Shown here in pieces: positions 6,889-13,893 of a stretch of DNA of 13,893 nt. The number at the start of each line of letters is the position of its first letter. Position 1 is the first letter of the stretch. Below the pieces are notes generated by a model. That model had not been told where the DNA came from, did no database searches, and was given only the letters and a program-made list of their open reading frames with translations. Source of the stretch: Chitinophagaceae bacterium (lineage in GTDB: Bacteria > Bacteroidota > Bacteroidia > Chitinophagales > Chitinophagaceae); NCBI GenBank assembly GCA_003167015.1, contig PMUF01000185.1, positions 1 to 13,893 of the forward strand, given 5' to 3'. A program made the position numbers and the translations under genes.

Positions 6889-7908
6889 ATGAAACCTACC
6901 ATTGCATTTATCACCGGCGGGTATTCCGGTGAATCGGTTATCTCCTATAAAAGCGCCATTACAATCGAAAACAACCTGGACTACGACAGATATACGGTCT
7001 ATCGGATAGATATCACCCCCGATAGTTGGTTTCATCCTATGAAGGACGGGCGAAAGATCATAGTCGACAAGAATGATTTTTCCCTGACGATCGACGAACG
7101 TAAGATCACTTTCGATGCGGTGCTGACCGGCATTCACGGCACCCCCGGCGAGGATGGTAAGCTGCAGGGTTATTTCGATCTCCTTCATCTGCCTTATACG
7201 AGCTGCGATGCTGTTGTCTCCGCTATCACTTTCAATAAACGCTTTACGGTAGCCGTTGCCTCTTTCAACGGGATCAACGTGGCTCGGTCGGTGCTGTTCC
7301 TGCAGGGAAGGCCGGATAGTCCCGACGAGATGACGCGGCACCTGCAATTCCCGGTTTTCGTCAAGCCGAACAATGGTGGATCGAGCATCGGCATGTCGAA
7401 GGTGAACTCGCCTTCGGAAGAACTGGGCGCTGCCATTGAAAAGGCCTTTCGGGAAGACAAGGAAGTGCTGGTGGAAGAATTTATCGCCGGCCGGGAATTC
7501 ACGATCGGCGTGTTCCGGCACAAGGGGGAGATCATTACGCTGCCTTTTACGGAAGTGAAGAGCAAAAAAGAGTTTTTCGATTTCGAGGCCAAGTATACTG
7601 CCGGGTTGAATGAAGAGACGACGCCGGCGCAGGTCGATGAGGCTGTTGCGGCCAAGGTCAGGGCTACGGCTAAAAAAATCTATCAGGTGTTCAATTGCAG
7701 GGGCATCATCCGGATCGACTTTATTTACAATGAAGAGAAGGGGGAGCCTTTTATGCTGGAAATCAATACTGTTCCCGGTCAGTCGGAGGCCAGTCTGGTG
7801 CCGCAGCAGTTGAAGGTATACGGGTGGACGCTGATGGAGTTTTATTCGGCACTGATCGATGAGGCGCTGGCGGGGGGAGAGACCGTCCGAGGGGACGGTC
7901 GATCTTAG
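6889..7908 (+). CDS. ddl: D-alanine--D-alanine ligase
   Basis: This cytoplasmic ATP-grasp enzyme joins two D-alanines for the peptidoglycan stem peptide. Family marks in the 339-residue protein are GGYSGE with E15, HGTPGEDGKLQG (83-94), the ATP-binding VKPNNGGSSIG (158-168), EAKY (233-236) whose Tyr is typical of D-Ala rather than D-lactate ligases, RGIIRIDF (271-278) and LEINTVPGQSE (290-300). The final 11 residues (329-339, GGETVRGDGRS) and the TAG stop come from a copy of the dispersed hairpin repeat, so the natural C-terminus has probably been replaced. The tail lies after the conserved fold and is unlikely to abolish activity. A promoter sits directly upstream, and a triple-PASTA membrane protein follows, a cell-wall grouping I recall from other Bacteroidota. 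Confidence 0.95.
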   Translation: MKPTIAFITGGYSGESVISYKSAITIENNLDYDRYTVYRIDITPDSWFHPMKDGRKIIVDKNDFSLTIDERKITFDAVLTGIHGTPGEDGKLQGYFDLLHLPYTSCDAVVSAITFNKRFTVAVASFNGINVARSVLFLQGRPDSPDEMTRHLQFPVFVKPNNGGSSIGMSKVNSPSEELGAAIEKAFREDKEVLVEEFIAGREFTIGVFRHKGEIITLPFTEVKSKKEFFDFEAKYTAGLNEETTPAQVDEAVAAKVRATAKKIYQVFNCRGIIRIDFIYNEEKGEPFMLEINTVPGQSEASLVPQQLKVYGWTLMEFYSALIDEALAGGETVRGDGRS

Positions 7909-7924
7909 AAGCGGAAGTTCCGTG
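7873..7924 (+). repeat. Dispersed hairpin-tail repeat, copy 2 (3' end of ddl)
   Basis: The copy has a lead GGGGGAGA, a perfect 8-bp hairpin GACCGTCC-GAGG-GGACGGTC (7881-7900), then the tail GATCTTAGAAGCGG followed by AAGTTCCGTG. The TAG inside the conserved tail is the ddl stop codon. Compared with copy 3, three base pairs of the stem are changed on both arms so that pairing is kept. The hairpin has no following T run. Confidence 0.8.
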
Positions 7925-8013
7925 CGAGGATTGGCTGGAGTGCTTAGGGGCGATGCGAATAAAATTCTTTATCTTCGGCATTAACCAACGATCTTATTTT
8001 AAACTATTAAGGC

Positions 8014-8826
8014 GTGTTTAAATTTCTCACCACCAAACCCCTCTGGGTCAATATAGTAGCAGGTATTGTCATTTTATTGTTGCTGTTGTTGCTGTTCCTG
8101 GGCTCGCTGGCGCTGCTGACGCAGCATGGCAAGACCATGAAGATCCCGTCGGTCACGGGGCTGTCCTTTGACGACGCTAAAAAGACGTTACAGGCGCAGG
8201 GATTTGAAGTGCAGATCCAGGATAGTAGTGTTTATTACGATACTATGCGGCCGATGCAGGTGGTCAAGCAGTTCCCGGAGGCGGACAACCTGGTCAAGAT
8301 CAACCGTACCGTTTACCTGACGATCAACCGGGCCGAAGCGCCTTTTATCCAGATGCCGAACCTGGTGAGCATGAGCTTCCGCAATGCCATGACGGTGCTG
8401 AGCCAATACGGACTTAAACTGGGGGACACGATCTTCAAGCCTGACTTTGCCCGCAATTCGATACTGGATCAGCAATACAAGGGCGAGACGATCAAGCCCG
8501 GGACGAGCATTCAGCAGGGCAGCGCTATTACACTGGTGCTGGGCAATGGCATCGGCGGGCAGGAGTTTATCGTACCGGATCTTACGGGGCTGACCTATCA
8601 GCAGGCGAAGGCGCGACTGGATTCGTTTGGCCTGTCATTAGGGGCTGTCGCAGCCGACAGGGAGGTCAGGGATTCGGCTGAATCCTATATCTACTGGCAG
8701 TCGCCGCCGCAGTTCAACGATGCGGGCGGGGCCAATCATATCCGTCCCGGCCAGACGATCGACATCAAATTAGGCGTGCAGAAGCCGGAGCCCAAGGGAG
8801 CGGATTCTGCGACCAACACCAATTAA
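8014..8826 (+). CDS. Membrane-anchored triple-PASTA domain protein
   Basis: The 270-residue protein has a short cytoplasmic N-terminus, one very Leu-rich transmembrane helix (about residues 11-35) and three PASTA domains outside the membrane. The domains lie at about 41-107 (MKIPSVTGLSFDDAKKTL), 111-178 (IQMPNLVSMSFRNAMTVL) and 183-256 (FIVPDLTGLTYQQAKARL). PASTA domains bind peptidoglycan fragments or beta-lactams in kinases and penicillin-binding proteins; here there is no kinase or transpeptidase domain, so the protein may sense or tether cell wall. The start codon is GTG at 8014, the only start that gives the usual short N-terminal tail. It follows ddl by 105 bp, and a possible promoter -7 box (TATCTTCG, 7970-7977) lies in that gap. 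The short 27-bp spacing to the rhodanese gene suggests co-transcription with it. Confidence 0.88.
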   Translation: MFKFLTTKPLWVNIVAGIVILLLLLLLFLGSLALLTQHGKTMKIPSVTGLSFDDAKKTLQAQGFEVQIQDSSVYYDTMRPMQVVKQFPEADNLVKINRTVYLTINRAEAPFIQMPNLVSMSFRNAMTVLSQYGLKLGDTIFKPDFARNSILDQQYKGETIKPGTSIQQGSAITLVLGNGIGGQEFIVPDLTGLTYQQAKARLDSFGLSLGAVAADREVRDSAESYIYWQSPPQFNDAGGANHIRPGQTIDIKLGVQKPEPKGADSATNTN

Positions 8827-8853
8827 TCATCATTTGTAAATTAATATCTAGCC

Positions 8854-9162
8854 ATGCAACCCATTTCCGTCGAGGAATTAAAAGCCCGGATAGACGCCGG
8901 CGAAACCTTGCATTTACTGGACGTCCGGGAGCCATTCGAACATGAAGACTTCAATATTGGCGGTGTCCTGCTGCCTCTGGGTAAGATCCAGACCTTACAG
9001 ACGGATGATATCGAGGACTGGAAGGACCAGGAGGTTATCTGTTATTGCCGCAGCGGCAATCGTAGCGGGCAGGCCTGCCTGATTCTGGTGGGGGCGGGGT
9101 TCACGAATCTGAAGAACCTCTCGGGCGGGATGAATGCCTGGCAGGACCGGATAGGATCTTAG
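8854..9162 (+). CDS. Single-domain rhodanese-like protein
   Basis: This small cytoplasmic sulfurtransferase-type protein of 102 residues consists of one rhodanese domain. It starts with the ISVEELKARIDAGE helix, has LLDVREPFEHEDFNIGG (21-37) and ends with GGMNAWQDRIG. The active-site loop is YCRSGNRS, with C65 as the persulfide-carrying Cys, as in GlpE and PspE-like proteins; C63 is a second nearby Cys. It probably moves sulfur from thiosulfate or a protein persulfide to an acceptor, but the partner is unknown. It lies 27 bp after the PASTA gene, likely in the same transcript. The stop codon is followed at once by a decayed copy of the hairpin-tail repeat. Confidence 0.9.
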   Translation: MQPISVEELKARIDAGETLHLLDVREPFEHEDFNIGGVLLPLGKIQTLQTDDIEDWKDQEVICYCRSGNRSGQACLILVGAGFTNLKNLSGGMNAWQDRIGS

Positions 9163-9202
9163 GGGAGACGCCCTGACGAGGGCGCGGATCGAGGGGCGCG
9201 CA
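9162..9202 (+). repeat. Possible decayed copy of the hairpin-tail repeat
   Basis: GGGGAGA is directly followed by a 6-bp hairpin CGCCCT-GACG-AGGGCG (9169-9184), then GGATCGAGGGGCG, which resembles the start of the conserved tail only loosely. The order lead, hairpin with 4-nt loop, GAT-containing tail and the place right after a stop codon match copies 1-3. The tail identity is too low to be certain. Confidence 0.35.
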
Positions 9203-9246
9203 ACATTTCCGCGGGGACTGTGTCCTTACAGGAAACCTCCCGGGAT

Positions 9247-11718
9247 ATGTCAACAAAAATCTTTCCTTTCCTGTTCCGCCGCTGGCGGAAGAATAAAGCG
9301 TACAGCGTCCTCAATATTTTTGGCCTGGCGATCGGCATTGCCTGTGCGGGCCTGATTTTTTTATGGATCGAGGACGAACGTGACTACGACAATTTCAACG
9401 TCAAGAAGGACCGCCTCTACAACGCCGAGATCAATATTATTAATCCCGATGGTAATATCTGGACCATTGGCTCTACACCCCGGCCATTGGTGGACGTGCT
9501 GAAAAAAGAGATCCCGGGTGTCCGGAATGCCGCGCGTGTCTATGCTGGCGGCATGAAGATACTTCTTGGGTGGGGGGACCGGTCTTTGTATGCTACGGGC
9601 CGCTATGCCGATTCTTCATTTTTCAGCATGTTCACGCTGCCTTTTGTCGCGGGAGACCCCAAAACAGCATTCAATCAAATATATTCGCTGGTACTAACGG
9701 AAACAGAAGCCCGCAAGGTGTTCGGGCCCGGGGTGCCCGTTGCATCTCTGATCGGCAAATCTTTGCATGTCGATAATAAGCAGGACTATACGCTGACCGG
9801 CATTATCAAAGACCTCCCTGCGAACAGCAGCCTGCAAGTCGAATGGCTGGCCCCTTTCGCGATCGATCTCATTCGCCAGGGTATGGATACCCTCCACCCG
9901 GAAAAACCCCTGAGCTGGGACGGCTATGGTCCCCTCACGTATGTTGAACTGGAGCCTGGTGTGGATCCGCATACCGTCAATAAGGAACTGGCGGGGCTCA
10001 TTCACCGGAAAAATCCGCAACGCAATAATGAGCTGTTTTTGTTCCCGATGAAAGACTGGCGGCTGTATGACGAGTTCGAGAATGGCAAACAGACTGGCGG
10101 CGGTCGTATTGAATATGTGCACTTGTTGTCGCTGGTGGCCTGGATCATCCTGCTGATCGCCTGCATCAATTTCATGAACCTGGCGACGGCGCGCAGCCAG
10201 CAAAGGGCCAGGGAGATCGGTGTCCGCAAGGTGCTGGGCGCGGGAAGAAAAGGGTTGGCGGCCAGGTTTCTGCTGGAGGCGCTGTACCTGTCGGCGTTGG
10301 CGGGCGTGTTGGCGGTGGGCATTATGGCCTTAGTCGTGCCCGCCTTCAATGCACTGGTGGAAAAGCAACTTTTTCTTGCGCCTCTTCGTCCGGCCCATTG
10401 GCTGGGCCTATTGAGCATCGTTGTCTGTTGCGGGCTGGTGGCGGGTAGCTATCCTTCTTTCTATCTCTCGTCGTTCAAGCCGATCATTGTATTGAAGGCG
10501 ATGAAGCTCCCGGCGGGGAGCGATGTCTGGGTGCGCAAAGGGTTAGTGGTCTTACAATTCTCGCTTTCGATAGTCTTTATCATTGCGACGATCATCATCT
10601 TCCGGCAAATTCAATATGTGAAGGAGCGTAACCTGGGCTTTCATAAAGACCGGCTGGTCGAGATCAATATGCAGCATGGGATAACGGGGAAGTTTGATGC
10701 CATTCGGCAGGAGCTCCTGCAAACGGGTGTGGTGGCGTATGCCGCCATGGCCAATGGATCTATCCTGGATGGAGGAAATACACGTGACAATTATGATTGG
10801 CCGGGCAAGCCTGTCAACCTGCAGGTCAATATTGCCTACAGGAATGTCTCTAACGACTTTATCCCGGCATCGGGCATGAAACTGCTTGCGGGAAGGGATT
10901 TTACATCGGCGATGGATTCGTCGGAGGTACTTGTCACGGCGACCATGGCCCGGCTGATGGAGCAGGAGGGAGGGAAAGGGGATGGGACGGAACAGGAGGG
11001 GGTGAGCACCAACTATGCCGGTGTATTGGGTAAGGTCATCCGATATCCGCTGAATGACGAAAAGACAAAGTTCGATTATTTTACGGTAGCGGGTGTGGTA
11101 GCTGATTATGTGTATGGTAATCTGTATGGCGATCCCGGACCCGTGATCATATTCTGCAGGCCTAACCATGACTGGTGGGCTAACCTGATCTATATCCGGA
11201 CGAGGGCGGTCGGGAATGCCTCATCTGTATTGGCGAAGATACAAGAGGTCATTCAGCGTTATAATAAGAGCTATCCCTTTCAATATGCTTTTGTCGACGA
11301 GCAGTTTAATGCGCGGTTTAAAACGGAAGAGCTGATGGCTGACACGGCGAGGACTTTTGCGATCCTTGCGATATTGATATCCTGTCTGGGGCTGTTTGGG
11401 CTGGCTGCCTATAGGGCTGAACAGAGGACGCGTGAAATCGGCATCCGCAAAGTGCTGGGGGCGAGTGTAGCGGGGATTACGGGGCTGTTGTCGAGAGATT
11501 TTTTGCAGTTGGTCGCGATCTCCTGTCTGATTGCTTTTCCGGTGGCCGGATGGCTGGCGCATAACTGGCTGCAGCAGTATACGTATCACATTGCGCTGAG
11601 CGGCTGGATATTTGTGGCAGCGGGAGGCGTGGCGCTGTTGATTGCCTGGGTAACGATTGCCAGCCAGGCTATCCGGGCGGCACTGGCCAATCCGGTGGTT
11701 GCGCTGCGGAATGAGTGA
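9247..11718 (+). CDS. MacB/FtsX-type ABC transporter permease without an ATPase neighbour
   Basis: This inner-membrane permease-like protein is built as a tandem duplication. It has TM1 (about 22-42), a MacB-type periplasmic domain (about 50-285), an FtsX domain with three helices (about 293-407), a further helix at 432-455, a second periplasmic domain and a second FtsX domain near the C-terminus. The motif REIGVRKVLGA (322-332) recurs as REIGIRKVLGA just after the sixth helix, which is the hallmark of this family. At 823 residues it has the normal length for the Bacteroidota type. ATG 9247 is preferred; a GTG at 9220 in the same frame would add nine residues. No ABC ATPase gene is in the window, as is common for this group, so it may use an ATPase encoded elsewhere. 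Substrate is unknown; export or a mechanotransmission role as in MacB is an inference. It converges on the S9 peptidase gene, 18 bp away, with no visible terminator. Confidence 0.87.
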   Translation: MSTKIFPFLFRRWRKNKAYSVLNIFGLAIGIACAGLIFLWIEDERDYDNFNVKKDRLYNAEINIINPDGNIWTIGSTPRPLVDVLKKEIPGVRNAARVYAGGMKILLGWGDRSLYATGRYADSSFFSMFTLPFVAGDPKTAFNQIYSLVLTETEARKVFGPGVPVASLIGKSLHVDNKQDYTLTGIIKDLPANSSLQVEWLAPFAIDLIRQGMDTLHPEKPLSWDGYGPLTYVELEPGVDPHTVNKELAGLIHRKNPQRNNELFLFPMKDWRLYDEFENGKQTGGGRIEYVHLLSLVAWIILLIACINFMNLATARSQQRAREIGVRKVLGAGRKGLAARFLLEALYLSALAGVLAVGIMALVVPAFNALVEKQLFLAPLRPAHWLGLLSIVVCCGLVAGSYPSFYLSSFKPIIVLKAMKLPAGSDVWVRKGLVVLQFSLSIVFIIATIIIFRQIQYVKERNLGFHKDRLVEINMQHGITGKFDAIRQELLQTGVVAYAAMANGSILDGGNTRDNYDWPGKPVNLQVNIAYRNVSNDFIPASGMKLLAGRDFTSAMDSSEVLVTATMARLMEQEGGKGDGTEQEGVSTNYAGVLGKVIRYPLNDEKTKFDYFTVAGVVADYVYGNLYGDPGPVIIFCRPNHDWWANLIYIRTRAVGNASSVLAKIQEVIQRYNKSYPFQYAFVDEQFNARFKTEELMADTARTFAILAILISCLGLFGLAAYRAEQRTREIGIRKVLGASVAGITGLLSRDFLQLVAISCLIAFPVAGWLAHNWLQQYTYHIALSGWIFVAAGGVALLIAWVTIASQAIRAALANPVVALRNE

Positions 11719-11736
11719 TGCGGGCGAGGGGGCGAG

Positions 11737-13815
11737 TCACGGAGTGGGCGACAGGTATTTGCCGAACCAGACGAGCCAGCGGTCGAAGCGGTCGCGTTGA
11801 TAGGACGGGATGCTGATGCCGTGGAATTGCCCGGGATAGATGATGAGTTCGGTAGGAATGCCGAGGGTACGCAAGGCCTGGTACATCTGCTCGCTGCCGG
11901 CGGTGGGCACATTGAAATCTTTTTCTCCGCTCATAAACAGGGCAGGCGTCTTTATCCTGTCAGCTTTCAGTAAGGGATAGCTGATCTTCAGGTAGCGGTC
12001 GATGCTGGTCCATGGCGTACCTAATTCGTTGTTGTATTGATTGATGTATTGATCGACGCCATAGAGGGACAGGGTGAAGCCGGTGCCGGCGCCGCTGCTG
12101 GCGGCCTTGAACCTGGTATCGGATGCGATGAGGTAGTCCGTCAGGATGCCGCCGTAGCTCCAGCCGGCTACGCCCATGCGGCTTGAATCGACAAAACCCT
12201 GTTTGACGAGGTAATCCACTGCGCCATGCAGGTCGATGACTTCCTTGTTGCCCCAATCACCGGAGATGACTTTGCTATAAGCGAGACCGCGGCCGCTGCT
12301 GCCGCGGTAATTGACGGCGGCGACGACATATCCCCCGGCTGCGAGCATTTGTCTCGACAGGTCGAAGCTCATCGCATCCTGACCGACGGGGCCGCCGTGG
12401 ATGAATAAGATAAAGGGATATTTTTTATCGGGGGATGCGCCGGGTGGCAGGTAATAGATGCCGGAGACGAGGGTGCCGTCGTCGCTGTGCGATTGGAAAG
12501 GGGTTACCGTTGCCAGCTGCAATGGGCCCAGGAAGGCGTCCATGTGATGGGTAAGCCGCCGGGGGGACTGCCCGGTTTCTACGGTATAGATCTCGAAAGG
12601 CGTTTTCGGATCGCTGAGGAGGGTCACCCAGTCTGTGCCGGCTGATTCGAGTGCATTGACTACGAAGTCGCCGTCCGCGTGTTTGGACATTTTTCCATCG
12701 GTGACGGAGAAAGAGGCGAGGTATTGCCGGCGGTCGTCTTCGACGAGGGCCATGATCGCTTTGCCGTCTTTTGACCAGCGAGGAGTGAACACCGGGCGAT
12801 CGAGCGATTGGCTGAGCAGGCGGGGCGTGCCGCCGGTGGCAGAGACGACGCAGAGTATGGGTTCGTCATACATATGATATACTTCATCGGACACTGACCG
12901 GGTGTAGGCGATCCATTTTCCGTCGGGGCTCCACCGGGGGGAGTTATCGGAGCCTTTCCAGTCGGTGAGCTGTCGCATCGTTGCGCCCGGTTTGGCGGTG
13001 ATGATATAGATGTCGGAATTCTCGTTCTTATCGGGGTCTTCTGTCCGGTTGCTGACGAAGGCAATGGCTGATCCATCGGGGCTCCATACGGCTGACTCTT
13101 CGTCGTAGCTGCCTTTTGTCAGTGTGTCGAGTTTTTTGGTGGCGATATCGAAAAGATAGAGATGGGTATGGACTTTCTTATAGCGGTAGCCTTCGACGTC
13201 CTGTTTGTACTGATATCGGTCGATGACGTAGGGTTTGGCGGTTTTGATCTTGTCGGTATCCTCGGGGTCGGGGTCAGTGAGGGTGAGCAACAGTTGTCGG
13301 GAATCGGGGCTCCAGGCATAGTCGTCGACGCCGCCTTTGATCTCCGTCAGTCGTTTGCCTTCGCCGCCGCGGCGGTCCATCAGCCACACCTGGCTGCCTT
13401 TGGACTCTTGCCTTGCGGAGAGGAAAGACAGGTAACGGCCATCGGGGCTCCAGCGGGCTCTGGATTCTCCGTCGGGGCTGCTGGTCAGCTGGATATCCTG
13501 GCTGCCGTCCATGCTGACCATCCAGATGTCGGAATTGCGGCTGTCTTTGAGGGAATCGATGGTCGTCATGGTATAGGAGACCCATTTACCGTCGGGTGAA
13601 GGTTGGGGGTCGCTGACGGTCGGGAGGCGATAGAGGTCGGCAGGGCGCATGGGACGCGGAGCGGGGGGCTGCGCGAGGGCGGATTTGGCCTGCGGCGGGG
13701 TTGTGGTGGCAGGAGGCTGAGCCAAGGCTGCGGTGGTGGCGCCGAGCAGGAACAAAGATGAGGTAGCCCGGAGGAATGCCGGGTGGAGCCGGAAGGGGGA
13801 AGGGGATTTTAGCAT
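11737..13815 (-). CDS. Secreted S9 family (prolyl oligopeptidase type) peptidase
   Basis: This exported serine peptidase probably trims peptides in the periplasm or outside the cell. The 692-residue protein has a signal peptide ending near ALA-Q33. A Pro/Ala-rich stretch with two AQPPA copies (residues 32-52) follows, then a beta-propeller with at least six PD40/TolB-like blades (SPDG or SPDS at 73, 123, 169, 245, 296 and the related WSKDG at 347). The C-terminal alpha/beta-hydrolase domain runs from about residue 440. The catalytic triad is visible as S553 in GWSYGG, D633 in GEKDFNVP and H665 in GQFHGI, with the oxyanion HGGP at 473-476. The layout matches the S9C (acylaminoacyl-peptidase or dipeptidyl peptidase 5-like) group. 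The ATG at 13815 gives a proper signal peptide. The third hairpin-tail repeat begins 26 bp upstream, in its 5' region. Confidence 0.93.
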   Translation of the reverse strand: MLKSPSPFRLHPAFLRATSSLFLLGATTAALAQPPATTTPPQAKSALAQPPAPRPMRPADLYRLPTVSDPQPSPDGKWVSYTMTTIDSLKDSRNSDIWMVSMDGSQDIQLTSSPDGESRARWSPDGRYLSFLSARQESKGSQVWLMDRRGGEGKRLTEIKGGVDDYAWSPDSRQLLLTLTDPDPEDTDKIKTAKPYVIDRYQYKQDVEGYRYKKVHTHLYLFDIATKKLDTLTKGSYDEESAVWSPDGSAIAFVSNRTEDPDKNENSDIYIITAKPGATMRQLTDWKGSDNSPRWSPDGKWIAYTRSVSDEVYHMYDEPILCVVSATGGTPRLLSQSLDRPVFTPRWSKDGKAIMALVEDDRRQYLASFSVTDGKMSKHADGDFVVNALESAGTDWVTLLSDPKTPFEIYTVETGQSPRRLTHHMDAFLGPLQLATVTPFQSHSDDGTLVSGIYYLPPGASPDKKYPFILFIHGGPVGQDAMSFDLSRQMLAAGGYVVAAVNYRGSSGRGLAYSKVISGDWGNKEVIDLHGAVDYLVKQGFVDSSRMGVAGWSYGGILTDYLIASDTRFKAASSGAGTGFTLSLYGVDQYINQYNNELGTPWTSIDRYLKISYPLLKADRIKTPALFMSGEKDFNVPTAGSEQMYQALRTLGIPTELIIYPGQFHGISIPSYQRDRFDRWLVWFGKYLSPTP

Positions 13816-13841
13816 AGACAGTAGTTATGGCGGACGCCGGA

Positions 13842-13893
13842 TGGGGAGAGGACGTTCGAGGGAACGTCCGATATTAGAAGCGGGAGCAATGTG
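13842..13893 (+). repeat. Dispersed hairpin-tail repeat, copy 3 (window end)
   Basis: The copy has a lead TGGGGAGA, a perfect 8-bp hairpin GGACGTTC-GAGG-GAACGTCC (13850-13869), then the tail GATATTAGAAGCGG followed by GAGCAATGTG, which is cut by the window edge. It lies upstream of the S9 peptidase start. Whether it also forms the 3' end of a gene beyond the window cannot be seen. Confidence 0.8.

Noticed and set aside
7881..7900. The repeat hairpin as an intrinsic terminator of ddl
   Set aside because: The stem is good but is followed by GATCTTAGAAGC rather than a T run, and another copy lies inside a coding gene.
9151..9162. GGATCTTAGGGG at the rhodanese stop as a tail like that of ddl
   Set aside because: It shares GATCTTAG with copy 2, but no hairpin precedes it and the rest of the tail is missing.
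5292..13893. A CRISPR array or a diversity-generating retroelement target
   Set aside because: The copies are kilobases apart rather than regularly spaced, and there is no reverse transcriptase, template/variable repeat pair or cas gene in the window.

Overview
The window looks like a chromosomal segment of a fairly GC-rich member of the Bacteroidota, most likely a Chitinophagaceae-type soil or environmental bacterium. The reasons are protein style and signals: a long-form IspH with the N-terminus typical of this group, a LuxC-like acyl-CoA reductase divergent from a two-cluster ferredoxin, a MacB/FtsX-type permease without an ATPase, promoter-like TTG/TAnnTTTG boxes instead of sigma70 boxes, and few Shine-Dalgarno sequences. 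The taxonomic assignment is an inference from memory of these families, not from a search.

Layout. 1-467 is the C-terminal end of biotin carboxylase (accC). Convergent to it is ispH (538-1842, minus), the last step of the MEP isoprenoid pathway. Divergent from ispH is a cytoplasmic GH13 alpha-amylase-family enzyme (1934-3235). It converges on a DegP/HtrA protease (3320-4825, minus), with a good terminator hairpin between them. After a 280-bp gap comes a LuxC-like acyl-CoA reductase (5106-6215, minus), divergent from a 2[4Fe-4S] ferredoxin (6281-6628) and sharing a compact promoter region with it. A 260-bp gap follows that holds a promoter, a run of three hairpins ending in a terminator-like stem, and a second promoter; this is a candidate small RNA or leader. 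Then comes a plus-strand set: ddl (6889-7908), a membrane-anchored triple-PASTA protein (8014-8826), a single-domain rhodanese (8854-9162) and an 823-residue FtsX/MacB-type permease (9247-11718). A secreted S9 prolyl-oligopeptidase-family peptidase (11737-13815, minus) closes the window.

The genes are mostly housekeeping: fatty-acid and isoprenoid synthesis, envelope protein quality control, peptidoglycan precursor synthesis and envelope sensing. ddl and the PASTA protein fit together as a cell-wall module.

The most unusual thing is a dispersed repeat of about 50 bp that no gene explains. Three good copies (5292-5340, 7873-7924, 13842-13893) and one decayed candidate (9162-9202) are all in the same orientation. 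Each has a G-rich lead ending in AGA, then a perfect hairpin with a 4-nt loop, then a conserved tail beginning GATNYTAGAAGCGG. The stem sequences differ between copies but stay fully paired, so the structure rather than the sequence is kept. One copy lies in frame inside the acyl-CoA reductase gene, and another supplies the last 11 codons and the stop codon of ddl. I do not recognise this family; a REP-like, transposase-dependent element is one hypothesis.
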